A stretch of 55,520 nucleotides of DNA from the NCBI RefSeq assembly GCF_000513275.1, contig NZ_CBVJ010000089.1, positions 1 to 55,520 on the forward strand. Reading direction: 5' to 3'. The translations under genes were made by a program, and so were the position numbers. The notes below the pieces were generated by a model. That model saw nothing but the letters and a program-made list of their open reading frames with translations, did not search any database and was not told where the DNA came from. Source of the DNA: Paenibacillus gorillae (GTDB lineage Bacteria > Bacillota > Bacilli > Paenibacillales > Paenibacillaceae). Below, piece after piece: positions 19,451-26,905 of the stretch (position 1 is its first letter; each line of letters starts with the position of its first letter).

Positions 19451-19489
19451 AAAAGCAGGGCTTCTATTGGAAGAAGATCCCTGCTTTTA
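19451..19489 (-). terminator. Terminator of the globin-coupled sensor gene
   Basis: AAAAGCAGGG (19451-19460) pairs with CCCTGCTTTT (19479-19488), with an inner CTTC/GAAG pair; the minus strand continues in T. It lies 20 bp after the stop. Confidence 0.85.
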
Positions 19490-19508
19490 TCATATGCCTA
19501 TTCTTTTG

Positions 19509-20510
19509 TTATGTATTCAATTCACGCAAATCTTTCGCCACCTGCTCCACCATTTGAACGAATACTGCCAATTCCTGCGAGCGGGCCGCTTGGTTACGGG
19601 CTTCTCCGGATGTTTGCTCCGATTCTTTCTGAACCGCTGAGATTTTTTTCTCAATCTCCTCCAGGTTGCGCTGGATCGTCTCCATCGCCGTCCGTGAAGA
19701 GGCTGCCAGCTTCCGAACCTCGTTGGCTACAACCTCGAAGCCTCGACCGTTCTCCCCTGCTCTGGCTGCTTCAATGGCGGCGTTCAACCCCAATAAATGC
19801 GTCTGATCGGAAATTCCGCGAATCAAGGTTCCCATCTCCGTGATGCCATCCAGCTCAACCTGCAGCTCGCCAAGCAGTTCATGGGCCTTGTCCTGCGACT
19901 GCGACGTGGATACTGCCGTTGCTGCGATCGATTGCGCTCCTTCATCCAGCTCGACCATGAGTCCTGCCAGCTTCTCCACGGCGCCTGTTACAGTCGTCAG
20001 CATTTCGGACCGTTCATCGGCCAGAGATTGAATTTTCGCCTGTTCGGATTGGTTATAAGCCTCCAAGACAAGCTGTGAATCCAAATTGAACATTTTGCTA
20101 AGTGAATGAATGATGCCGCTCCAGCGTTCCGGGATCACCCGCTGCATGACTTGCGTGGAAATATCGAGATAAGTCATATAAGTACCCAAATACCAGTCCG
20201 TCGTCAGACCGATCCGTGAGTGAACCAAGCCGATCTTAATCCGGTTCTCAATAAACGGCTCATCGATGACGCCGGAAGCCAGCGACAGCCAATAGACGCG
20301 CTGTGTTTCTTTCAGCCGCTCAATATTGCTGACCCGGTTAATGAGATCCATCATTTCAGGATATTGTTCGATGCTGGAGTAGAAGCGGTCCACCACTTCC
20401 TCCACAACCTGCTCGAATATCAGGCGGCAGGCCGACAGCCTGTCCAGGTCTTCTTGGGTTATTCTTGTATAGTCCAGCTGCCGTTGACGATGCGCCGAAA
20501 CGTTAATCAT
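19509..20510 (-). CDS. Globin-coupled sensor / HemAT-like chemotaxis transducer
   Basis: Soluble haem-based oxygen sensor that feeds the chemotaxis system. Residues 10-165 form a protoglobin domain with the proximal haem ligand His97 (LVHSRIGL) and a Tyr44 (DRFYSSIE) in the place of the HemAT distal tyrosine. Residues 180-330 are a methyl-accepting signalling domain with the hairpin-tip motif [37 protein letters not shown]. At 333 residues it is about 100 shorter than B. subtilis HemAT, with a short N-terminus and fewer C-terminal heptads, so it belongs to a truncated class. Start ATG has GGGGGAG upstream. A minus-strand TTTTGTCGAT/TATAAT element lies upstream. Confidence 0.9.
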   Translation of the reverse strand: MINVSAHRQRQLDYTRITQEDLDRLSACRLIFEQVVEEVVDRFYSSIEQYPEMMDLINRVSNIERLKETQRVYWLSLASGVIDEPFIENRIKIGLVHSRIGLTTDWYLGTYMTYLDISTQVMQRVIPERWSGIIHSLSKMFNLDSQLVLEAYNQSEQAKIQSLADERSEMLTTVTGAVEKLAGLMVELDEGAQSIAATAVSTSQSQDKAHELLGELQVELDGITEMGTLIRGISDQTHLLGLNAAIEAARAGENGRGFEVVANEVRKLAASSRTAMETIQRNLEEIEKKISAVQKESEQTSGEARNQAARSQELAVFVQMVEQVAKDLRELNT

Positions 20511-20546
20511 GTTGAAGCTCCCCCTATGTTAGGCAATATTATTCTG

Positions 20547-20567
20547 CTTCCTATTATATCGACAAAA
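20547..20567 (-). promoter_or_regulatory. Putative promoter element of the globin-coupled sensor gene
   Basis: Minus strand reads TTTTGTCGATATAATAGG: a TATAAT overlapped by TTTTGTCGAT, which is 9 of 10 to the Spo0A box and whose GTCGATAT is 7 of 8 to a sigma-D -10. No matching -35 for sigma-D was found, so the class is open. Confidence 0.35.
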
Positions 20568-20599
20568 TAGGGTATAAAGTAACCCTTATTTGGAAAAAG

Positions 20600-20630
20600 A
20601 AAACCAGCGGCACCATTCTCCGCTGGTTTT
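20600..20630 (-). terminator. Terminator of prkA
   Basis: AAAACCAGCGG (20600-20610) pairs with CCGCTGGTTTT (20620-20630), nine-base loop, T-rich on the minus strand (ending in TTTTCTTTTTCC). It lies 10 bp after the prkA stop. Confidence 0.9.
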
Positions 20631-20640
20631 TGTTCACAAT

Positions 20641-22536
20641 TTAGCGATTCAACAGGCTGCCTACATACCGGAGAAGCTCATTGGCGCATACCGGGCAGTA
20701 GCCGTGATCGTCAATCAGCCGCTTTGTTACTTCATTAATTCGTTTCAATTGGCTTTCATCCGGCGTTTTCGTTGACGTCGTAATTTTGACAATGTCCTTC
20801 AGATCGGCGAACAGCTTTTTCTCCACCGCTTCGCGCAAACGCTCGTGACTGGTGAAATCGAACTTTTTGCCTTTTCGGGAATAGGACGATATCCGAATAA
20901 GAATTTCCTCGCGGAACGCCTTTTTCGCATTCTCGGAGACACCAATCTGTTCTTCAATCGATCGCATCAGCCGCTCATCCGGGTCCATCTCTTCGCCGGT
21001 CAGCGGGTCTTTAATTTTCGCCCAGTTGCAATAGGACTCAATATTGTCGAGGTAGTTCTCAAACAGGGTGCGAGCAGACTCCTCAAAGGAGTAAACGAAG
21101 GCCTTCTGAATCTCCTTCTTCGCCAGCCCGTCATATTCCTTACGGGCCACAGAGATGAAGTTCAAGTACCGCTCCCGCTCCTCCTTCGTAATCGACGGAT
21201 GCTGGTCGAGTCCGTCCTTCAGCGCCCGAAGCACATCCAGCGCATTGATGCACTGTGTATCCTGCTTAATTAAAGCGCTCGAAATCCGGTTGATGACGTA
21301 ACGCGGATCAACGCCGGACATGCCTTCTTCAATATACTCGTTTTGCATTTCCTTCAGATCCGCATCCTTGAAGCCCTCAATCTCCTCGCCATCGTACATC
21401 CGCATCTTTTTGACCAGATCCATGCCCTGCTTCTTCGTTTCCTTCAGGCGGGTAAGTATGCTAAAGATCGCAGCCGAACGCAGCGCGTGCGGCGAAATAT
21501 GAATATGCTTCATATCACTTTGGCCGATTAGCTTCGTGTAAATCTTCTCCTCCTCCGACACCTTCAGGTTGTACGGAATCGGCATGACGATCATCCGGGA
21601 CTGCAGCGCTTCGTTTTTCTTATTGCTAATAAATGATTTGTATTCGGATTCATTTGTATGGGCAATTATGAGCTCATCAGCCGAGATCAAGGCGAATCTG
21701 CCCGCTTTAAAATTGCCCTCCTGCGTCAGCGAGAGAAGGTTCCATAGAAACTTTTCATCGCATTTCAGCATCTCCTGAAATTCCATCAGTCCCCGGTTCG
21801 CTTTATTCAACTCGCCGTCAAACCGGTAAGCGCGCGGATCGGATTCAGAGCCGAATTCCGTTATGGTGGAGAAATCGATGCTGCCAGTCAGGTCAGCGAT
21901 ATCCTGAGACTTCGGATCAGAAGGACTGAATGTGCCGATACCGATCCGGTTATCCTCAGAAATAAGGACGCGCTCGACGAGCACATTTTCGATCTCACCG
22001 CCATATTCAGTACGCAGTCTCATCTGGCAGGACGGGCAGAGATTGCCTTCAATACGTACGCCAAGCTCCTTCTCAATTTCCGGCCGGAGGTCATGCGGAA
22101 TAAGATGCAATGGCTCCTCGTGCATCGGGCAGCCTTTAATCGCGTAGACAGCGCCGCGTTCCGTTCTGGAGTAGCGCTCCAGTCCTTTCTTGAGCATCGT
22201 CACAATCGTTGATTTGCCCCCGCTTACAGGGCCCATTAACAGCAATATCCGTTTACGGACATCCAGCCTTCTTGCAGCCGAATGGAAATATTCCTCCACC
22301 AGTTTCTGAACCGCACGGTCAAGCCCGAAAATCTCCTGTTCAAAAAACTTATACCGCTTGTTGCCGTTCGTGTCCTCCACACCAAATGATTCAATCATGT
22401 CATAGACGCGCGAGTGCGCTGTCATGGCCGGTGTAGGATCCTGCCTCAATGAATCGATGTATGCCTTGAACGTTCCTGTCCATTCCAGCTTCTCACTCTC
22501 TGTCCGGTACTCCGATATTCGCTTAAAAATGTCCAT
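20641..22536 (-). CDS. prkA: PrkA family AAA+ protein (serine protein kinase)
   Basis: AAA+ ATPase with a C-terminal kinase-like domain, involved in sporulation in B. subtilis; long called a serine kinase, with protease activity also reported. Walker A GPVSGGKST at 102-110, a zinc-type CPxC motif (NLCPSCQMRL, with an earlier GCPMHEEPLHLIP), and the C-terminal CPVCANELLRYVGSLL. The start is ATG 22536 with GGAGGAGG six bases upstream, giving 631 residues, equal to B. subtilis PrkA; an upstream ATG at 22578 precedes the ribosome site. The usual neighbour yhbH (DUF444) is not adjacent and spoVR is 15 kb away. Confidence 0.95.
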   Translation of the reverse strand: MDIFKRISEYRTESEKLEWTGTFKAYIDSLRQDPTPAMTAHSRVYDMIESFGVEDTNGNKRYKFFEQEIFGLDRAVQKLVEEYFHSAARRLDVRKRILLLMGPVSGGKSTIVTMLKKGLERYSRTERGAVYAIKGCPMHEEPLHLIPHDLRPEIEKELGVRIEGNLCPSCQMRLRTEYGGEIENVLVERVLISEDNRIGIGTFSPSDPKSQDIADLTGSIDFSTITEFGSESDPRAYRFDGELNKANRGLMEFQEMLKCDEKFLWNLLSLTQEGNFKAGRFALISADELIIAHTNESEYKSFISNKKNEALQSRMIVMPIPYNLKVSEEEKIYTKLIGQSDMKHIHISPHALRSAAIFSILTRLKETKKQGMDLVKKMRMYDGEEIEGFKDADLKEMQNEYIEEGMSGVDPRYVINRISSALIKQDTQCINALDVLRALKDGLDQHPSITKEERERYLNFISVARKEYDGLAKKEIQKAFVYSFEESARTLFENYLDNIESYCNWAKIKDPLTGEEMDPDERLMRSIEEQIGVSENAKKAFREEILIRISSYSRKGKKFDFTSHERLREAVEKKLFADLKDIVKITTSTKTPDESQLKRINEVTKRLIDDHGYCPVCANELLRYVGSLLNR

Positions 22537-22723
22537 GCCGTGCCTCCTCCCATCGCTTCCGCAATCCGCATTTTTCACTCCGCCCGGGATTTTCTCTAGC
22601 CTATCTATCGAGGGAACAACTTTTTATTGAAGTATTACATTCCTATGCTTAGTCCTGTAGGAAATTGACCACTATTTTAGTCGGCAATCCATCAAATTGC
22701 GACAAGCGTGAACAATCCTTTGT

Positions 22724-22729
22724 TATAAT
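22724..22729 (+). promoter_or_regulatory. -10 box of the DUF2161 gene
   Basis: TATAAT 27 bp before the chosen GTG start. The -35 is poor (TTGCGA is 20 bp away). The position supports a start at 22756 over the earlier in-frame GTG at 22732, which would leave almost no leader. Confidence 0.5.
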
Positions 22730-22755
22730 AGGTGGAAGAAAGCGAGGGATTTTCC

Positions 22756-23481
22756 GTGGCCGTTACGAAGGAAGAAGAGCTGTACAGCCCTATTAAAGCT
22801 TACTATGAGCGGCTTGGATACACGGTGAAAAGCGAAGTTCTGCACTGTGACCTGGTCGCAATGAAACCGGATGCCTCCGATGCGGTTGTTGTCGAAATGA
22901 AAAAAACGTTCAACCTCGCGCTGCTGCTGCAGGGAGTTGAACGTTTGCGAATCAATGACAACGTCGTACTTGCTGTAGAACGCAACCGGAAAAAGAGCGG
23001 CGCCCATAACCAGCGCTTCAGCGATATTACCGAGCTATGCCGGATGCTGGGCCTCGGTTTTATGACCGTTACGTTCTTCAAGACAAAAGCGCCCGTTATT
23101 GAGTTTCTTTGCGAGCCAGGCGATGCGCCACAGCGCGGTATCCGGCGAAAAAAACAAGCACGGCTGCTTCAGGAATTCCGCGAGCGCAGCGGCGATTACA
23201 ACGTTGGCGGCAGCACCGGCCGCAAGCTGGTCACGGCTTACCGTGAAAAAGCGCTTCGCTGCGCCTATGCGATGCAGCGCTACGGCCCGCTCTCCCCGAG
23301 CAAGCTAGCCGCGATAACTGGGTTTCCCAAGTGCGGTGACTTGCTCCGCAGCAACTACTACAACTGGTTCGAGCGGGTCAAACGAGGCAGCTATGGTCTG
23401 ACGCCAAGCGGCGAGAAAGCGCTAGAGGAATACGCAAGCGTCATCGCCGAGTGGATAGCAAAACTGCCGCCCGACGCCTAA
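22756..23481 (+). CDS. DUF2161 / PD-(D/E)XK-like phosphodiesterase domain protein
   Basis: 241 residues. An N-terminal restriction-endonuclease-like core is visible: a conserved Asp in HCDLVAMKP followed by VVVEMKK, the ExK half of a PD-(D/E)XK site. The C-terminal 90 residues form a winged-helix-like module (MQRYGPLSPSKLAAITGFPKCGDLLRSNYYNWFERVKRGSYGLTPSGEKAL). Members are annotated as DUF2161 and their substrate is unknown; DNA cleavage or repair is inference only. GTG 22756 has GAGGG eight bases upstream. It stands alone, divergent from prkA and convergent with an aminotransferase. Confidence 0.75.
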   Translation: MAVTKEEELYSPIKAYYERLGYTVKSEVLHCDLVAMKPDASDAVVVEMKKTFNLALLLQGVERLRINDNVVLAVERNRKKSGAHNQRFSDITELCRMLGLGFMTVTFFKTKAPVIEFLCEPGDAPQRGIRRKKQARLLQEFRERSGDYNVGGSTGRKLVTAYREKALRCAYAMQRYGPLSPSKLAAITGFPKCGDLLRSNYYNWFERVKRGSYGLTPSGEKALEEYASVIAEWIAKLPPDA

Positions 23482-23500
23482 TGCGTCGATGCGGCAGTAA
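23463..23500. terminator. Hairpin spanning the DUF2161 stop codon
   Basis: ACTGCCGC pairs with GCGGCAGT around GACGC/GCGTC; the TAA at 23479-23481 is in the loop. Only a short T-run on the minus strand (GGCAGTTTTGC), so it fits better as a terminator for the convergent aminotransferase gene. Confidence 0.5.
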
Positions 23501-23563
23501 TTGAATAATGGCTGTACGCTACGCTGGAATGAATAGAATTCCGGCGAAGGGATGTTGAACGTT

Positions 23564-24760
23564 TTAGCTGCGTGCCGTGAATTCACGAATGGCATCCGCC
23601 AGACGCTGAACACCCTGCACCGTTTTTTGCCCTGTATTATGGGTGAAGTTAAGTCTGGCCGTATTTCGCTGCGGGTCATATGCATAGAACGAGCTGCCCG
23701 GCACAAACGCCACTCCTTTTCGCACAGCGGCTTTTAACAACACCTCCGCATCAAGCCCTTCCGGCAGCTGCGTCCAAATGAACATGCCGCCCTTCGGCTC
23801 GATCCAGCTGAAGCCCTCGATGTTTTGCTCCAAAAGCAAGCTCTGCATCTCAATCATTCGGTCCCTATACGAGCGGCGAATCGTTTGGATATGATCGTCT
23901 AATGGAAAATGCGCCAGCAGCTGGCTAAGAATTTGCTGATCCATTGAGCTGGAATGAATGTCAGCAGCCTGCTTCGCCTTCGCCATCATTCGAATGACCC
24001 GCTCATCTCCAATAGCCCAGCCGGTACGCAGCGCCGGAGCAACCGTCTTGGAGAAGGTGCTGGTGTAGATTACAGCTCCGCCTTGCTGCTGCTGATCAAG
24101 CGAGAACAACGTCGGATACTCTGCCGTTTCATCAAATTTAATTTCTCCGTACGGATCATCCTCCAGAATCGGAATACCGTTACGCAGACATAGACCCAGA
24201 ATCTGCTGCCTTCTTTCCAGACTCCATACGTTGCCTGTCGGGTTTCCGAAGGTCGGAACCGCGTACAGCATCGCTGGCTTATGTTCACGAATGAGACGCT
24301 CTGCGTCTTCCGGAATGATGCCATGCTCGTCGCTTTCCACTGCAATGACACGCAAGCCGTACAGCTCAAATACTTGCAGGCAAGCAAGATAAGTCGGCTT
24401 CTCTACCAGGATAACGTCGCCAGGCTCTGTTAACACTTGCACGAGCAAGCTGATGGCTTGCTGTGAGCCTGTCGTCAGAATCATTTCATCCGGGCTAACA
24501 TTCATCCCTTTTTGCGCCATACGAACGCAAAGCTGCTCGCGAAGCGGCAAATACCCTTCGGTCAATCCATATTGCAAAGCGCCGGTCCCAGCATCTAATA
24601 CACGCTCAGCCGCCTCACGGACAGCTTGTACAGGAAACAGTTCCTCTGCTGGCAAGCCTCCTGCGAACGAGATCATATCCTTCCCTTGCGTCAGCTTCAA
24701 AATATCTCGAACAGCTGATGATTTCACCTCAGAAACTCGCGATGCAAACCGATAATCCAT
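23564..24760 (-). CDS. PLP-dependent aminotransferase, fold type I (2-aminoadipate/aromatic type)
   Basis: 398-residue class I/II aminotransferase without a DNA-binding domain, close in layout to 2-aminoadipate or LysN-type enzymes. The PLP lysine is Lys238 (STFSKTVAPALRTGW), with the N-terminal ISFAGGLPAEELFP, the GSQQAISLL motif and the Asn/Asp/Tyr segments TFGNPTGNVW and LEDDPYGEIKF. The donor-acceptor pair cannot be fixed from sequence. Start ATG 24760 with GAGGAGG ten bases upstream. Single gene, followed by the hairpin at 23463-23500. Confidence 0.9.
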   Translation of the reverse strand: MDYRFASRVSEVKSSAVRDILKLTQGKDMISFAGGLPAEELFPVQAVREAAERVLDAGTGALQYGLTEGYLPLREQLCVRMAQKGMNVSPDEMILTTGSQQAISLLVQVLTEPGDVILVEKPTYLACLQVFELYGLRVIAVESDEHGIIPEDAERLIREHKPAMLYAVPTFGNPTGNVWSLERRQQILGLCLRNGIPILEDDPYGEIKFDETAEYPTLFSLDQQQQGGAVIYTSTFSKTVAPALRTGWAIGDERVIRMMAKAKQAADIHSSSMDQQILSQLLAHFPLDDHIQTIRRSYRDRMIEMQSLLLEQNIEGFSWIEPKGGMFIWTQLPEGLDAEVLLKAAVRKGVAFVPGSSFYAYDPQRNTARLNFTHNTGQKTVQGVQRLADAIREFTARS

Positions 24761-24852
24761 TACGTTTGCGCCTCCTCTTTGTTAGGTCTGAATCCTTTTA
24801 TTTTAGCAAGGTGTCTGCAACTTTTAAAGTTTTCTTTTTGCGCATCGTTGGG

Positions 24853-24858
24853 TATAAT
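24853..24858 (+). promoter_or_regulatory. -10 box of the 32-residue membrane peptide gene
   Basis: TATAAT 39 bp before the ATG; no good -35 was identified (TTTTCT at the expected spacing). Confidence 0.4.
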
Positions 24859-24897
24859 AAAGAGGATGTAGCGGAATTAATCGGAGGTGTCTGCGCA

Positions 24898-24996
24898 ATG
24901 TCTATTACCATGATCACCGTACTGACGGTCTTTGTTTTATTCGTGACAGCGATGTTAACGTCCTCTTACAACGAAGACAAAACAAAAGGTCTTTAA
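24898..24996 (+). CDS. Small single-pass membrane peptide, 32 residues
   Basis: Reads MSITMITVLTVFVLFVTAML then TSSYNEDKTKGL: one hydrophobic helix (residues 5-22) and a short polar, charged tail. It has an ideal GGAGGTG site eight bases before the ATG, a TATAAT upstream and a strong terminator 35 bp after the stop, so it looks like a complete one-gene transcription unit. I do not recognise a family. The topology suggests a small regulator or partner of a membrane complex, but nothing in the context names one. Confidence 0.7.
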   Translation: MSITMITVLTVFVLFVTAMLTSSYNEDKTKGL

Positions 24997-25030
24997 TTTG
25001 GCCATTGTGCATCCCAGTACCCGGGGTTAA

Positions 25031-25092
25031 AAGAAGGAAGCTTCCTATACTAAGCGTGTTGGCGCTTGATACAGGAAGCTTCCTTCTTTTTG
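25031..25092. terminator. Strong bidirectional terminator
   Basis: A 16-bp perfect stem (AAGAAGGAAGCTTCCT at 25031-25046 with 25073-25088), an inner AAGCG/CGCTT stem and T/A tracts on both sides. It serves the small peptide gene (+) and the AbrB gene (-). Confidence 0.9.
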
Positions 25093-25108
25093 TTTCGCAT
25101 GCTATGGA

Positions 25109-25357
25109 TTAACGGCGAAGCTGATTCATCTCGCCTACGCATTGTCCGCATAAGTATCTGTCTTTAAATTCACGTACCTCTTCCATCGAACCGCAAAATA
25201 CGCATCTCGGACGGTAACGCTCCAAAATAATGTGATCGCCTTGTACTAATATTTCAACGGGATCTCCTTCATTCATCTGATACCGTTTGCGAAGAGACTT
25301 TGGCAGTACAATTCGTCCAAGTTGATCTACTTTTCTTACCACCCCTGCTGGTTTCAT
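25109..25357 (-). CDS. AbrB/MazE/SpoVT family DNA-binding protein with zinc-ribbon-like tail
   Basis: 82 residues. Residues 1-48 are the swapped-hairpin AbrB DNA-binding domain (GVVRKVDQLGRIVLPKSLRKRYQMNEGDPVEIL), typical of transition-state regulators. The tail has two CxxC pairs, Cys52/55 and Cys70/73, 14 residues apart, a possible zinc ribbon; B. subtilis AbrB lacks a complete set. ATG 25357 is chosen with GAGGTG six bases upstream; the in-frame GTG at 25366 is part of that site. Target genes unknown; a role in transition-phase control is inferred from the family. Confidence 0.88.
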   Translation of the reverse strand: MKPAGVVRKVDQLGRIVLPKSLRKRYQMNEGDPVEILVQGDHIILERYRPRCVFCGSMEEVREFKDRYLCGQCVGEMNQLRR

Positions 25358-25476
25358 CGTTTTCACCTCTTCTGTGTCTAGATTTGCAAGCTTTCCAGTG
25401 AAACCTTTGCTTTAATAGCTTTCGATGAGCAATCGGCAATTCCTTCTGACATTCTCATATTCTTAACATTCTGCAA

Positions 25477-25941
25477 TTAATGAAGGGATGGGAAATGATT
25501 TTGCCGAAGCGCCTCGTAGATAACAATCGCTGCCGAGTTCGATAAATTAAGCGATCTGACGTCTCCAGTCATCGGCATCCGGATACAAGTATCCAAATTC
25601 GCATCAATCAGCTCTTGGGGCAGCCCTTTGGTTTCTTTGCCAAACACAAAAAAATCGCCGTCCCGATATTCGAATTCCGAATAAACCTTAGTAGCGCGCG
25701 TGCTGGCATAGAAAAAACGACCTTCAGGGTTCTTGTCCAGCACTTCCTGGAACGAATCATGGTACTCAATGTGAACCGCGTGCCAATAATCCAGACCCGC
25801 CCGCTTTAAGGTACGATCATCTGTTTGAAAGCCTAACGGCCGAACAAGATGCAAATGCGCTCCCGTAGCTGCGCATGTTCTTGAAATATTGCCCGTATTT
25901 GCCGGAATCTCAGGTTCTACCAATACAATATGGAATGCCAC
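25477..25941 (-). CDS. trmL: tRNA (cytidine(34)-2'-O)-methyltransferase
   Basis: SPOUT-class methyltransferase of the YibK/TrmL type, which 2'-O-methylates the wobble base of tRNA-Leu isoacceptors. The 154 residues match the minimal SPOUT knot protein. Signatures: HIVLVEPEIPANTGNISRTCAATGAHLHLVRPLGF at the N-terminus, FFVFGKETKGLP in the SAM pocket and MTGDVRSLNLSNSAAIVIYEALRQ at the knot. Start ATG 25941. Single gene between the abrB-like gene and the divergent response regulator. Confidence 0.95.
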   Translation of the reverse strand: MAFHIVLVEPEIPANTGNISRTCAATGAHLHLVRPLGFQTDDRTLKRAGLDYWHAVHIEYHDSFQEVLDKNPEGRFFYASTRATKVYSEFEYRDGDFFVFGKETKGLPQELIDANLDTCIRMPMTGDVRSLNLSNSAAIVIYEALRQNHFPSLH

Positions 25942-26014
25942 TCTCTTTCACACCTCTCATTCTTGCCTATACATTATACATGAAATGATAGATTTGCGCA
26001 TTTTCTCGAAAAAT

Positions 26015-26068
26015 TTTACACATCGTTAACTTACGGTTAATCTTCGGTTGAATGTACTCCTTCATAAT
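26015..26068 (+). promoter_or_regulatory. Pho-box-like array and promoter of the PhoP-like regulator
   Basis: Four TT(t/a/g)A-type hexamers sit exactly 11 bp apart: TTTACA (26015), TTAACT (26026), TTAATC (26037) and TTGAAT (26048), each separated by 5 bp. B. subtilis PhoP boxes are TT(A/T/C)ACA repeats with about 5-bp spacing. A CATAAT at 26063-26068 could be the -10, placing the array over and upstream of the -35. Confidence 0.6.
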
Positions 26069-26104
26069 GGAATCATTAATGGGAGTGTAAAGGAGAATTG
26101 TGCG

Positions 26105-26824
26105 ATGAAGAAGAAAATATTAGTCGTCGATGACGAGCCATCCATCTCCATGCTCATCGAATTCAATTTAAAGCTTGCCGGCTATGAGGTTCGATGCGTC
26201 GGAGACGGCGAAGCCGTATTTGATATGCTTAAACCGTTTCGCCCTGACCTGATCGTGTTGGATCTTATGCTGCCGAAAATGGATGGCCTTCAAGTGTGCC
26301 GCGAACTGCGTAAACTCAACAATGCTGTACCGATCGTCATGCTGACCGCATTGCAGGATGTTACTGACAAAATCGCTGGACTGGACAATGGTGCCGACGA
26401 CTATATGACGAAGCCGTTTAGCCCGCAGGAACTCATTTCCCGTATCCAGGCTATTTTCCGCCGCATACAGGCTTTGCCTAGTCATGTTGAAAGTTCTGCC
26501 TTCGACATCGGCCGGCTTTCGGTAAGGCCTGATCAACGCGAGGTTATCGTGGACGGAAAGGATATTGAGCTTACTCCGAAAGAATTCGAGCTGCTCTTGT
26601 TCCTATGCAAGCACAAAGGAAAAGTACTGAGCCGTCAGCAGCTGCTTCACGGCGTCTGGGATTATCATTTCCTCGGCGATACGCGAATCGTTGACGTTCA
26701 TATTAGCCATCTGCGGGATAAAATCGAGAAAAACGCCAGAATGCCTGAATATATTATGACCGTGCGCAATGTCGGTTATAAGCTGCTTGGCCCGAACGGC
26801 ATCGACGCCTCATCCCTGGCTTAA
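26105..26824 (+). CDS. OmpR/PhoP-type response regulator, orphan
   Basis: 239 residues: receiver domain with phospho-acceptor Asp53 (LIVLDLMLPKMDG), acidic pair in VVDDEPS and Lys103 (YMTKPFS), and a winged-helix DNA-binding domain (LTPKEFELLLFLCKHKGKVLSRQQLLHGVW, GDTRIVDVHISHLRDKIE, VRNVGYKL). The wing region is strongly like B. subtilis PhoP, and Pho-box-like repeats precede the gene. ATG 26105 has AAGGAG seven bases upstream; the frame is open to 26048 but without a site. No histidine kinase follows, so it is an orphan or its partner (a PhoR-like kinase) lies elsewhere. Confidence 0.9.
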   Translation: MKKKILVVDDEPSISMLIEFNLKLAGYEVRCVGDGEAVFDMLKPFRPDLIVLDLMLPKMDGLQVCRELRKLNNAVPIVMLTALQDVTDKIAGLDNGADDYMTKPFSPQELISRIQAIFRRIQALPSHVESSAFDIGRLSVRPDQREVIVDGKDIELTPKEFELLLFLCKHKGKVLSRQQLLHGVWDYHFLGDTRIVDVHISHLRDKIEKNARMPEYIMTVRNVGYKLLGPNGIDASSLA

Positions 26825-26856
26825 CCGGTTGGAGTCAACTTAATTGCCATATTCAC

Positions 26857-26896
26857 ACAAAGAAAGGACAGCCGTCAAGCGCTGTCCTTTCTTTGT
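26857..26896. terminator. Bidirectional terminator between PhoP-like gene and serC
   Basis: A 16-bp perfect stem: ACAAAGAAAGGACAGC (26857-26872) with GCTGTCCTTTCTTTGT (26881-26896), 8-base loop. T-rich arms serve both strands. Confidence 0.9.
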
Positions 26897-26905
26897 ATTG
26901 TTGCA

